A stretch of 38,326 nt of DNA, taken from the NCBI GenBank assembly GCA_964534845.1, contig CAZHPV010000020.1:1-38326 (forward strand), given 5' to 3'. Each line of letters begins with the position of its first letter. The first letter of the stretch is position 1. The stretch comes from CALCKU01 sp964534845. Lineage in GTDB: Bacteria; Pseudomonadota; Alphaproteobacteria; Caulobacterales; Maricaulaceae. Under the pieces are notes generated by a model that made no database searches, had not been told where the DNA came from, and saw only the letters and a program-made list of their open reading frames with translations. The position numbers and the translations under genes are program-made. Of the stretch, positions 8,504 to 15,576 are shown one piece after another.

Positions 8504-9865
8504 TTAAGCTGCGACTTTACGGATAAGTTCGACAAGTTGGTCGGTAATTTTATCGACCTTTGAAATATCATCGCCTTCGGCCATAACCCGGATAAGCGGC
8601 TCCGTACCGGAAGCCCGGACAAGCACCCGGCCCGTATCGCCCAGATCAGATTTTGCATCTTCAATAGCCTGAATGACGTCTTTATGGGCCAAAGGTTTAA
8701 CGCTCGGATTATAACGCACATTTTTGAGTTGCTGCGGGACGGGGTCAAACAGGTTTAACACTTCGCTGGCCGGTTTCCCGGAGCGAACAATCTCGGCTAA
8801 AACTTGTAAGGCCGCCATTGTCCCATCACCCGTAGGCGAGAAATCCGTCATCAACATATGACCGGATTGTTCCCCACCAAGATTATATCCTTTTTCGCGC
8901 ATGGCTTCGGCGACATATCGGTCGCCCACGGCCGTCCGTACAAGCGAAAGGTCTTCATTTTGTAAAAACCTTTCAAGCCCCAGATTGGACATAACCGTCG
9001 CCACAATACCCGGTTGGGATAATTGCCCAGACGCTTTCCAGCCTCGACCCATAAGCGCCAGCAATTGATCGCCGTCAATAATCTTACCCTTCTCATCGCA
9101 CATAATGAGCCGGTCAGCATCTCCGTCCAGCGCAATGCCGACATCTGCCCGCATTTCCAGAACGGTTTGCGACAACTTTTGCGTGGAGGTGGACCCGCAA
9201 TCCTTGTTTATATTCGTTCCGTCAGGCGAAATACCAATTGGAATAACTTTCTCGGCACCAAGCTCCCAAAGCGTGGCGGGCGCGGTCTTATAGGCCGCTC
9301 CATTGGCGCAATCGACAACGATGCGCAAATCTGAGAGCCGCATACGCCGCGGAAATGTACTTTTCACGATTTCGATATAACGCGCCTGAACGTCCTCATA
9401 ACGCTTGACGCGTCCGAGATCCTTGGCAGACGTTAAGGCCCCATCAAGATTACCTTGCATTAACGCCTCGATCGCATGTTCGGTATCATCATGAAGTTTA
9501 CGCCCGTTCGGGCCAAAAAACTTTATACCATTATCTTCATATTTATTATGTGAGGCCGTTATCATCACGCCCAGATCAGCCCGTAATGTCCGTGTCATCA
9601 GGGCGACAGCCGGTGTCGGGATTGGCCCAAAAAGTTTAACATCCATGCCCACTGCCGCAAAGCCTGCAACAAGGGCGGGTTCAATCATATAACCTGAAAG
9701 CCGCGTATCTTTTCCAATAACGACACTATGGCGACGCGTCCCGCCATTTCTGAATATTTTACCGGTTGCCATACCCAGACGCATGACCATTTCAGGCGTC
9801 ATTTTACCCGTATTGGCCAAACCACGCACTCCGTCGGTCCCGAAATAAGTTTTTGTCTGTCCCAT
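8504..9865 (-). CDS. glmM: GlmM, phosphoglucosamine mutase
   Basis: Converts glucosamine-6-phosphate to glucosamine-1-phosphate, the step before UDP-GlcNAc for peptidoglycan and lipopolysaccharide. Seen: N-terminal YFGTDGVRG, the phosphoserine loop ITASHNKYEDNGIK with Ser105, the metal site DGDADR (Asp247, Asp249, Asp251), the sugar loop GGEQSGH and the C-terminal phosphate-binding RASGTEPLIRVM. The protein is 453 residues, normal for the family. I start it at the ATG at 9865, which gives the MGQTKTYFGTDG start; an in-frame ORF extends to 9904, but the extra residues match nothing in the family. It reads in the same direction as divL with a 163-base gap. Confidence 0.97.
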   Translation of the reverse strand: MGQTKTYFGTDGVRGLANTGKMTPEMVMRLGMATGKIFRNGGTRRHSVVIGKDTRLSGYMIEPALVAGFAAVGMDVKLFGPIPTPAVALMTRTLRADLGVMITASHNKYEDNGIKFFGPNGRKLHDDTEHAIEALMQGNLDGALTSAKDLGRVKRYEDVQARYIEIVKSTFPRRMRLSDLRIVVDCANGAAYKTAPATLWELGAEKVIPIGISPDGTNINKDCGSTSTQKLSQTVLEMRADVGIALDGDADRLIMCDEKGKIIDGDQLLALMGRGWKASGQLSQPGIVATVMSNLGLERFLQNEDLSLVRTAVGDRYVAEAMREKGYNLGGEQSGHMLMTDFSPTGDGTMAALQVLAEIVRSGKPASEVLNLFDPVPQQLKNVRYNPSVKPLAHKDVIQAIEDAKSDLGDTGRVLVRASGTEPLIRVMAEGDDISKVDKITDQLVELIRKVAA

Positions 9866-10221
9866 TACACTCACCACTGCCCCGTACCGTAGGTATGCTC
9901 GCAAAATACGTGCGCAACCTTACCTACCCGAACTTTGATCATATTCCAAAAAAGTTATACATCATAGTTTCTATAGGAAGTATGAACATACGCGCCGCGC
10001 TACTTCCGGCTCCCCTAACTATAATATCTCTAAAGAGTCAATAATATTCCTAGCTTAAGGGATGTCTGCCTCCTTTTTTCATCTTTCTTTCTTTAACTTT
10101 TCTGCGTAGTATTTTGACGGAAAATACAGCAGGACGATACAGTTTTCCAACGCAATTTACGGTTCAAAAAACCTATCACCAGCATATGTGTCACCCGCAC
10201 GCAATATTGAATTGAAAGCCT
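9866..10221. other. Divergent intergenic region glmM/csaA with two inverted repeats
   Basis: About 356 bases with no gene. GTAGGTA (9889-9895) is mirrored by TACCTAC (9921-9927), close to the glmM start. GGAAGTA (9976-9982) is mirrored by TACTTCC (10001-10007) around an 18-base GC-rich loop. Neither is followed by a T-run in either direction, so they look more like operators or leader structures than terminators. The rest, notably 10050-10130, is pyrimidine-rich. Promoters for glmM and csaA should lie here but I cannot place them with confidence. Confidence 0.45.
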
Positions 10222-10572
10222 ATGTCACAACGCCCGCCGCCAACAGATTTCAACACGTTTTTGCAAATAGATATTAGGACAGGCACTATTCTAGAGGCTG
10301 AACCTTTCCCGGAGGCCCGGAAACCTGCCATTAAAATGCGGATAGATTTCGGCTCTGAAATTGGCGTGAAAAAGTCCTCGGCGCAGATCACCAAGCGCTA
10401 CACGCCCGAAGCCCTAATCGGAAAACAAATTGCAGCCGTTGTTAACTTCCCGCCGCGCCAAATCGGGCCTTTTATGTCTGAAGTCCTGACCTTGGGTTTC
10501 GCCAATGCAGACGGGGACATTATCCTCTTTTCTCCTGATAGCCCCACCCCAAATGGGAGTCGGCTATTATGA
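10222..10572 (+). CDS. csaA: CsaA-type tRNA-binding-domain protein
   Basis: A 116-residue single-domain protein of the tRNA-binding OB-fold family, known in Bacillus as the CsaA export chaperone. The family signature is clear: IDIRTGTILEAEPFPEARKP at residues 16-35, KSSAQITKRY at about 51-60 and GKQIAAVVNFPPRQIGPFMSEVL at about 67-89. Length is normal. The role in proteobacteria is poorly defined, with binding to tRNA or unfolded proteins both proposed. It overlaps thiE by four bases (ATGA), so the two are co-translated. Confidence 0.92.
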   Translation: MSQRPPPTDFNTFLQIDIRTGTILEAEPFPEARKPAIKMRIDFGSEIGVKKSSAQITKRYTPEALIGKQIAAVVNFPPRQIGPFMSEVLTLGFANADGDIILFSPDSPTPNGSRLL

Positions 10573-11234
10573 ACCCTGATATTTGCCAGATTTATGCTAT
10601 AACGCCGCCTGTTATCGAAGATAAAGCCGGATTTCTAAAAACACTGGATAAAACCTTAGGGGCCGCACCAAAAAACCAGCCCGTCGCCTGCCTGCAAATC
10701 CGTCTAAAAAACCTAAGCGATGACGCCCTTATCCAATTGGGCCGCTCTATCACCCATATTGCCCACAAGCACAAAACGCTCGTGCTAATGAATGATAATC
10801 CGACCCTTGCAAAGGCCATCGGGGCTGACGGCGCCCATATCGGCCAAGACGACATGGATTATTTTTCATCTCGTCAACTGCTAGGAAAGGATGCAATTAT
10901 TGGTGTAACCTGTCATAATTCGAAGGAATTGGCTTTTAGCGCGGCAAATGCGGGGGCAGATTATGTGGCGTTTGGAGCTTTTTATGAAACCCAGACCAAA
11001 GCGGCTAAAACCCGCGCAGATTTGGAGATTTTAACATGGTGGAACCAAAATATCGAAATTCCGTGCGTCGCCATTGGCGGGATAAACCTAAGCAATGCAG
11101 CGGAGATCATATCCGCAGGCGCGGACTTCATCGCCGTCTCATCCGGGATTTGGGATCATCCTCAAGGGCCGGATATGGCTATCAAAGAGCTCTCAAAACT
11201 CTGTGCGGAGCATTCGCCGCCGCGCTCCTCATAA
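10569..11234 (+). CDS. thiE: ThiE-like thiamine-phosphate synthase
   Basis: A 221-residue TIM-barrel protein. ThiE joins HMP-pyrophosphate and thiazole phosphate to make thiamine monophosphate. Seen: LQIRLKN at about residue 43, the HMP-PP site LMNDNPTLAKAIGADGAHIGQDD, the ADYVAFGAFYETQTK loop for the thiazole phosphate, and AIGGINLSNAAEIISAGADFIAV for phosphate binding. The usual QxReK is QIRLK and the T-x-TK loop reads ETQTK, so details differ slightly from Bacillus ThiE; many alphaproteobacteria carry this variant as a second copy. A TenI-like or salvage role is possible. Start overlaps csaA; the 3' end is overlapped by the next gene. Confidence 0.85.
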   Translation: MNPDICQIYAITPPVIEDKAGFLKTLDKTLGAAPKNQPVACLQIRLKNLSDDALIQLGRSITHIAHKHKTLVLMNDNPTLAKAIGADGAHIGQDDMDYFSSRQLLGKDAIIGVTCHNSKELAFSAANAGADYVAFGAFYETQTKAAKTRADLEILTWWNQNIEIPCVAIGGINLSNAAEIISAGADFIAVSSGIWDHPQGPDMAIKELSKLCAEHSPPRSS

Positions 11235-12238
11235 GCGCACCCGCGCCTCTGGCATGGGCCAGTCCCGCAGATATTAACATACCACAACGTTATGTGACCT
11301 ACCAAGACGCGCTGAATGCCTATGAAGACGGTAATAAAACGCTCGCATTGATACATGCCAAAGCCGCAGGTACGCCGCGTGCAGACGGACTTTTTGGTGA
11401 TGCCGACGCGCAGGTTCTGGCTGGGCATATTTTACGACGGGGTGAAACCGGTCTTATTGACACGGAAGACGCAGCCCGCTGGTTCAGGGCTGCGGCAGAC
11501 CAGAACCATCCGGATGCGCTTGTAGCATTAGGTGAAATGGCTTTGCGTTCCCAAGCTGGCATGCATCCCGGCCAAGCCTTAGATTGGCTTACCCGAGCCG
11601 CAAATGCAGGGCGAGAAGACGCTATGCGGGTTCTGGCAGATATGTACCGCAAAGGGCACGGTGTAGAGGCCAATGTCGATAAATCGGCCGAATGGTTAAA
11701 CAAGGCTTCGCGTAGCGGGGATAAACAATCAGCCCGTCGTATGGGCGATCTTTATTTTAACGCCAATGCCCCCCTTGCGCTAAGCTGGTATGAAAAAGCG
11801 GCCAGCGACGGAGATGCCGAGGCGGCTTATATTGCCGCCGTCATGTATGCGGAGAACTTCGATATAAAGCCAGATTCCGAAAAGGCGGCCGCCTTAATGC
11901 GACAAGCCGCAATAGGCGGTATAGCCGCAGCCCAAGCAGATTTCGGACTTCTGGTTTACCAAGGCGCAGGGGTGGAGCGCGATGTAGATGCAGCGGCTCG
12001 GTGGTTCGAAAAGTCTGCGCAAAATGGTGATAAGGAAGGCCAGTTCCTTTATGCCTTTACCTTGGCAAAAGGCGAAGGGGTAGCCCAATCCTATGAGGAT
12101 GCTTATTATTGGCTCTTAAAGTCGGGCAATTCGGGTGTCGATGATTATGATAAAGACCGGGAAGCGCTTAAAAAACGCCTCGAGGACAATGTCGATCCTG
12201 CGACCCTTGAACGGGCGCGCAGACGCGCAGACCCGTAA
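11150..12238 (+). CDS. Secreted Sel1-repeat (tetratricopeptide-like) protein
   Basis: A periplasmic helical-repeat protein. After a signal peptide (hydrophobic GAFAAALLISAPAPLAW with a likely cleavage after AWA) come about six Sel1 repeats, for example EDAARWFRAAADQNHPDAL, DKSAEWLNKASRSGDKQSA, PLALSWYEKAASDGDAEAA and VDAAARWFEKSAQNGDKEG. Such proteins serve as scaffolds for protein-protein contacts in envelope or signalling pathways; no specific partner can be read here. The start is uncertain: no ATG lies near the signal peptide, and I propose the TTG at 11150, which gives 362 residues and overlaps thiE by 85 bases. An ATG at 11036 is in frame but would overlap thiE by 199 bases with meaningless sequence. 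Confidence 0.8.
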   Translation: MGSSSRAGYGYQRALKTLCGAFAAALLISAPAPLAWASPADINIPQRYVTYQDALNAYEDGNKTLALIHAKAAGTPRADGLFGDADAQVLAGHILRRGETGLIDTEDAARWFRAAADQNHPDALVALGEMALRSQAGMHPGQALDWLTRAANAGREDAMRVLADMYRKGHGVEANVDKSAEWLNKASRSGDKQSARRMGDLYFNANAPLALSWYEKAASDGDAEAAYIAAVMYAENFDIKPDSEKAAALMRQAAIGGIAAAQADFGLLVYQGAGVERDVDAAARWFEKSAQNGDKEGQFLYAFTLAKGEGVAQSYEDAYYWLLKSGNSGVDDYDKDREALKKRLEDNVDPATLERARRRADP

Positions 12239-12439
12239 ATAATTGCAGTTAAATTAGTCTATCCGGTCAACGAACCGCTCAGCCAACTTTACCTGCGCTT
12301 AGCCCTATAAATTTTGACAGGTTTGGATCATACGTCACGCCCGATTGGCGGGGAAAGGCCTTTGATCCGATTACGCGAAAATAGATAAATTGACCTATTC
12401 GGGCTGTTAGCCGGTCAAAGACTGGCTTTTACTGCATTA
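12239..12439. other. Gene-free stretch after the Sel1 gene, first part of a 654-base gap
   Basis: No coding signal on either strand. It contains a candidate terminator at its end (12410-12430) and scattered TTGACA-like hexamers (12315-12320, and TTGACC at 12390-12395) that could belong to an rpsF-directed promoter, but I see no convincing -10 partner. The remainder of the gap is described under the structured-RNA candidate and the rpsF leader. Confidence 0.5.
12410..12430 (+). terminator. Candidate intrinsic terminator after the Sel1 gene
   Basis: GCCGGTC (12410-12416), loop AAA, GACTGGC (12420-12426), then TTTT. One G-T wobble interrupts an otherwise full seven-pair stem. The T-run is short. 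It would end the csaA-thiE-Sel1 transcript before the structured region that follows. Confidence 0.5.
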
Positions 12440-12726
12440 ACCTCACACATATTATTAACTTGCACATTTCATCCAACCCGCCCACATTACCCTTGGCGGT
12501 CACTGCGGGTTGCGTGAGAAACACTAATCCACCGGACCTTAAATTACTCCTCGGGAGTTGGCTCTGTTCGGATCGTGGTCCGTTTAATTCCGACGCCCAC
12601 TTGAACACTAGGTTCACGAGGATTCTTAAGTTTCCACGGACTGTGTGGGACCGTCACATCACCGGCCAGCCTTAGGTCATCCGCCGCACTGTTTGGCGCG
12701 CAATGTATGGGTATAAGGGCTGGCTT
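12440..12726 (+). ncRNA. Candidate structured RNA or long rpsF leader (unrecognised)
   Basis: No protein gene is credible here, yet the stretch is full of nested inverted repeats: CTCAC 12442-12446 with GTGAG 12514-12518, enclosing CAACCCGC 12474-12481 with GCGGGTTG 12505-12512; CGGACC 12533-12538 with GGTCCG 12577-12582, enclosing ACTCC 12546-12550 with GGAGT 12554-12558; TGAAC 12602-12606 with GTTCA 12612-12616; and GCCAGCCTTA 12665-12674 with TAAGGGCTGGC 12714-12724 (one bulge). Three frames stay open for 60-70 codons without family resemblance, as expected for stop-poor structured RNA. I looked for RNase P, SRP RNA, tmRNA and 6S signatures and found none. Strand is assumed plus because it precedes rpsF; an RNA on the minus strand is equally compatible with the stems. 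Confidence 0.38.
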
Positions 12727-12797
12727 CAAAATACCCCTTGATTTTAACGTCTCCCTGTGTCAAATGCGCGGTCTTAACCAGAGGCGGTCTGAATTTC

Positions 12798-12860
12798 CCT
12801 CTCGGCAGGTGCCGAAAATATCTTTCAGAGCCATCACATGGCCTTTTCCTTCAAAAAGGC
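12798..12860 (+). promoter_or_regulatory. rpsF proximal leader with two hairpins, possible S6:S18 autoregulatory site
   Basis: TCGGC and GCCGA around AGGT form a short hairpin near 12802-12815. Further on GCCTTTT (12841-12847) pairs with AAAAGGC (12854-12860) around CCTTCA. The ribosome-binding AAGGAC of rpsF lies shortly after. In many bacteria the S6:S18 complex binds an rpsF leader hairpin carrying a CCG bulge; a GCCG is present here, but I cannot verify the fold, so this assignment is tentative. Confidence 0.3.
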
Positions 12861-12892
12861 TACGTGCCGCGTCTATATTATGAAGGACGATT

Positions 12893-13246
12893 ATGTCTCT
12901 CTACGAGCACGTGATTATCTCACGACCGGATATTTCAACGGCACAGGTCGAAGAAATGCTCCAAAACCTTTCAAAAAAATTCAGCAATCTTGGCGGTTCC
13001 GTCGAGAAAATCGAATATTGGGGTCTGCGTAATCTGGCTTACCGTGTCAAAAAGAACCGGAAAGCCCATTACAGCCTCCTGCATGTCAATGCCCCCGCGG
13101 ACGCCATACATGAAATAGAGCGTCAGCACCGCATTAACGAAGATATTTTGCGCTATATGAGCGTCAGAGTAGATGAATTTTCCGAAGACCCCTCACCTAT
13201 TTTGGCAAAGCGTGAAGAGCGTAAACGCCGCGAAAAGAGAGATTAG
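12893..13246 (+). CDS. rpsF: 30S ribosomal protein bS6
   Basis: A 117-residue S6: begins MSLYEHVIISRPDIS, contains KIEYWGLRNLAYRVKKNRKAHY and ends in the basic KREERKRREKRD tail common to alphaproteobacteria. S6 binds S18 on the platform of the small subunit. The ATG at 12893 follows AAGGAC. A longer in-frame start does not exist; overlapping ORFs in other frames are shadows. First gene of the rpsF-rpsR-rplI operon, three bases from rpsR. Confidence 0.97.
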   Translation: MSLYEHVIISRPDISTAQVEEMLQNLSKKFSNLGGSVEKIEYWGLRNLAYRVKKNRKAHYSLLHVNAPADAIHEIERQHRINEDILRYMSVRVDEFSEDPSPILAKREERKRREKRD

Positions 13247-13249
13247 ATC

Positions 13250-13513
13250 ATGGCTGCTAAAAACGCGATTAAAATAGAAAACCTTCCGTCACGCACATCC
13301 TTTAGCCGTCGTCGCAAGGTATGCCCGTTCTCAGGCGATAACGGGATTAAAATTGATTATAAAGATCCAAAAATGTTGCAAAGATATATGTCTGAAAAAG
13401 GCAAGATTGTGCCTTCACGTATCACGGCGGTATCGCATAAGAAGCAACGCGAACTCGCCCGGGCGATTAAGCGTGCGCGCTATCTCGCCCTTATTCCTTA
13501 CGCTGCGAAATAG
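13250..13513 (+). CDS. rpsR: 30S ribosomal protein bS18
   Basis: An 87-residue S18 with the core KIDYKDPKMLQRYMSEKGKI and the S18 signature ITAVSHKKQRELARAIKRARYLALIPY at residues 60-85. It forms the dimer with S6. One cysteine is present (KVCPF), so the zinc-binding set seen in some S18 paralogues is absent, which is typical of a C-minus form. Located between rpsF and rplI with gaps of 3 and 11 bases, a classic operon order. Confidence 0.97.
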   Translation: MAAKNAIKIENLPSRTSFSRRRKVCPFSGDNGIKIDYKDPKMLQRYMSEKGKIVPSRITAVSHKKQRELARAIKRARYLALIPYAAK

Positions 13514-13524
13514 GAGATTTTGAC

Positions 13525-14187
13525 ATGGAAATTATTCTCCTTGAACGTGTAGAAAAACTGGGCGCCATGGGCGATGTTGTAAGAGTCAAACCCGGTTTTG
13601 CGCGAAATTACCTTCTACCTCAAGCCAAAGCGTTACGCGCAACAAAAGCGAATTTGGCACGGTTTGAAGCCGAGCGCGAATTTTTGGAAACACGCAATGC
13701 TGAAGCACGCGAAAGCGCCGCAGCCTCAGGCGCATCCCTTGACGGATCAACCTATATTGTTATCCGCAAAGCTGGCGAAACAGGTATTCTTTACGGGTCT
13801 GTTAGCTCACGCGATGTGGCTGAACTTGTGGGTGGTGAGATTAAACGCAATATGGTTGTTCTAGAGCAGCCGATTAAGAGCCTTGGTTTGCACGAGGTCA
13901 AAGTCAAACTTCACCCTGAAGTCTCTGTAAATGTTGTTGTCAATGTGGCCCGTTCGGAAGACGAAGCCGAGCGACAAGCTAAAGGTGAAGACGTGATTGC
14001 AGCCCAACTCGCGGCCAATAAAGCCGATGCCGAAGACGCCGCAGCAGAGCGTGCAGAAATTGCCGCTGAAATGTTTGAGGGCGATGCCGGTGAGGCCTTT
14101 ATTGCTGGTGAGGATGAAGCTGTGGACGGCGCCGAGACTATCAAACCCCTACCTTCGGGGAAAGCCTCAAAAGGTGAAGAAGAATAA
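13525..14187 (+). CDS. rplI: 50S ribosomal protein bL9 with a long acidic C-terminal tail
   Basis: The N-terminal L9 domain is canonical: MEIILLERVEKLGAMGDVV, then VKPGFARNYLLPQAKA, followed by the long connecting helix and the C-terminal domain (ETGILYGSVSSRDV; VNVARSEDEAE). At 220 residues it is about 70 longer than E. coli L9; the extra part, from about residue 150, is rich in Ala, Glu and Asp (KADAEDAAAERAEIAAEM and beyond) and looks disordered. Alphaproteobacterial L9 proteins often carry such tails, of varying length. Last gene of the operon, followed by a strong terminator. Confidence 0.97.
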   Translation: MEIILLERVEKLGAMGDVVRVKPGFARNYLLPQAKALRATKANLARFEAEREFLETRNAEARESAAASGASLDGSTYIVIRKAGETGILYGSVSSRDVAELVGGEIKRNMVVLEQPIKSLGLHEVKVKLHPEVSVNVVVNVARSEDEAERQAKGEDVIAAQLAANKADAEDAAAERAEIAAEMFEGDAGEAFIAGEDEAVDGAETIKPLPSGKASKGEEE

Positions 14188-14207
14188 GTCTTCTTTCAGT
14201 AACGCAC

Positions 14208-14236
14208 AAAAAACCCCTCTTAAAGAGGGGTTTTTT
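14208..14236 (+). terminator. Strong intrinsic terminator of the rpsF-rpsR-rplI operon
   Basis: An A-run leads into CCCCTCTT, loop A, then AAGAGGGG and six T. The A and T runs make it bidirectional, so it can also serve the cheR operon, which ends just beyond it on the minus strand. Confidence 0.92.
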
Positions 14237-14257
14237 ATTGTCTGCGGCGGATATTGT

Positions 14258-15211
14258 CTAACCTGATTTAGGTTTTTTCTTACCCAGATCGGCAATATCG
14301 CGCGCGCGTTTTTTGCTCTTCTCGAACGTCTTTTTACCCGTGGGTTTTTTGATATTCGGGTCTTCTATTTCTGGCTCAGGCTCAGGTTCGCGCCGCCGGA
14401 AAACACCTTGATGATCTGGCTCTGGATCAAAACCATAATTAATGCCGCTTAAACTCTCTTTTGAGCCTAACATGAGATAACCCAAAGGTTTAACGACTTT
14501 AGCCAAACCCCGCAAGACCCGCACCTGCGCCGGTGAAGAATAATGCGGCAGGACATTACGAAATAAAACAATGTGAAACTGCCCCAAGCTTTCGAGATTA
14601 GACAGGAGATGAAACTCCTTGAACTCCACGGCTTTCTGGATTTTATCTTTAATAACCCAGTCCTCGCCGCGTCGATCAAAATAAGTAATCAGATCACGTA
14701 TAGGCAGGCCGCGCTGCACATCAAAATGGCTATAGCGTCCTTGGCGTGCGCGCTCTAGCGCCGAAGACGGATAGTCTATTCCGACAATTTTTATTGTCAT
14801 GTCTTTAAATTGCGAACGGACTTTATCTAACGACATGGCTAGACCATAAGGCTCCTGACCACTTGAGCAGCCAAAGGATAAAAGCCGTATCTCCCCGCCT
14901 TTATAAACTTGATATAATTTCGGTATCAGAACATCAAATAAGGTCTGGTATCCAATTTTATCCGTATAGAAATGAGTATCACGTTCAAGCAAAGAAGATA
15001 CGATTTGAATGGCCAGCCTGTTTTTGCCCTGCGAAAACAATTCCTCAATCATATCTGAGAGGCTCTCAAACCCCTCCTTACGGGCCAAGGTCGAAAGGCG
15101 GGTCTCTATCAAAAAAGCATGATCAGACCCCAGCTTCACACCCGCCAATTCTACTGTTAAGCGCTTTAGAGCCTCATAATAGCTAGGTTTTAAACTCAGC
15201 GCTGCACTCAT
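14258..15211 (-). CDS. cheR: CheR-like protein-glutamate methyltransferase with charged tail
   Basis: A 317-residue SAM-dependent methyltransferase of the CheR family, which in chemotaxis methylates receptor glutamates. Seen: an all-helical N-terminal domain (to about 85), the SAM-binding motif GCSSGQEPYGLAM at residues 114-126, Asp146 in VGIDYPSSALERARQG, and FRNVLPHY at 217-224. The usual motif before the catalytic core (ETxFFRD) reads ERDTHFYTD, so receptor specificity may differ. From about residue 275 a long charged Pro-Glu then Lys tail is added. It is the last of three overlapping genes with the CheY-like and CheA-like proteins; no receptor, CheW or CheB gene is nearby, so it may act outside classical chemotaxis. 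Confidence 0.88.
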   Translation of the reverse strand: MSAALSLKPSYYEALKRLTVELAGVKLGSDHAFLIETRLSTLARKEGFESLSDMIEELFSQGKNRLAIQIVSSLLERDTHFYTDKIGYQTLFDVLIPKLYQVYKGGEIRLLSFGCSSGQEPYGLAMSLDKVRSQFKDMTIKIVGIDYPSSALERARQGRYSHFDVQRGLPIRDLITYFDRRGEDWVIKDKIQKAVEFKEFHLLSNLESLGQFHIVLFRNVLPHYSSPAQVRVLRGLAKVVKPLGYLMLGSKESLSGINYGFDPEPDHQGVFRRREPEPEPEIEDPNIKKPTGKKTFEKSKKRARDIADLGKKKPKSG

Positions 15212-15576
15212 GAAAGCAAGCCCGCTTCGAAGAATTTACTTTCAATAATATCTGAATCAAATGGCTTCATGACATACTCATCCGCGCCTGCATCTAGAGC
15301 AACAGAAATTTGGTCAACATCACGCTGCGCTGTACAAAAAACTACAACAGGCTTTTTACCGTCCGGCTCGCCTCGTAACTCTTTTAAAAAGGATAAGCCG
15401 TCCATGACCGGCATTTTCCAGTCCAGCAAAATCGCATCAGGCATTTTAACACGGCACTGTTCGATGGCGTCTTTACCATTTGCAGCCTCTTTAGACTCAA
15501 ATTTCAGATCTTTTAATATCCGTCCGGCGATGCGGCGGATCATTTTGGAATCGTCAACAACAAGGCAGGTTTTCAT
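15208..15576 (-). CDS. Single-domain CheY-like response regulator
   Basis: A 122-residue stand-alone receiver. All conserved residues are present: Asp8 and Asp9 (acidic pocket), Asp52 in LLDWKMP (phosphorylation site), Thr82 and Lys104 in VMKPFD. There is no output domain. It starts with an ATG overlapping the stop of the CheA-like gene and its own stop overlaps the cheR start, both by four bases, so the three are co-translated. In Caulobacter a receiver and a CheR gene sit beside chpT in the same way, from memory. Its phosphodonor is unclear because the adjacent CheA-like protein looks catalytically dead; ChpT is one candidate partner. Confidence 0.92.
   Translation of the reverse strand: MKTCLVVDDSKMIRRIAGRILKDLKFESKEAANGKDAIEQCRVKMPDAILLDWKMPVMDGLSFLKELRGEPDGKKPVVVFCTAQRDVDQISVALDAGADEYVMKPFDSDIIESKFFEAGLLS

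Noticed and set aside
12544..12729. Minus-strand ORF of 61 codons in the rpsF upstream gap, plus overlapping ORFs on both strands
   Set aside because: No ribosome-binding site, no family resemblance, and three frames are open at once, which fits structured non-coding DNA better than a gene.
12239..12892. tmRNA, RNase P RNA, SRP RNA, 6S RNA or a riboswitch in the long gap
   Set aside because: None of the conserved sequence blocks of these RNAs that I know was found on either strand; the alphaproteobacterial tmRNA tag sequence was also looked for without success.
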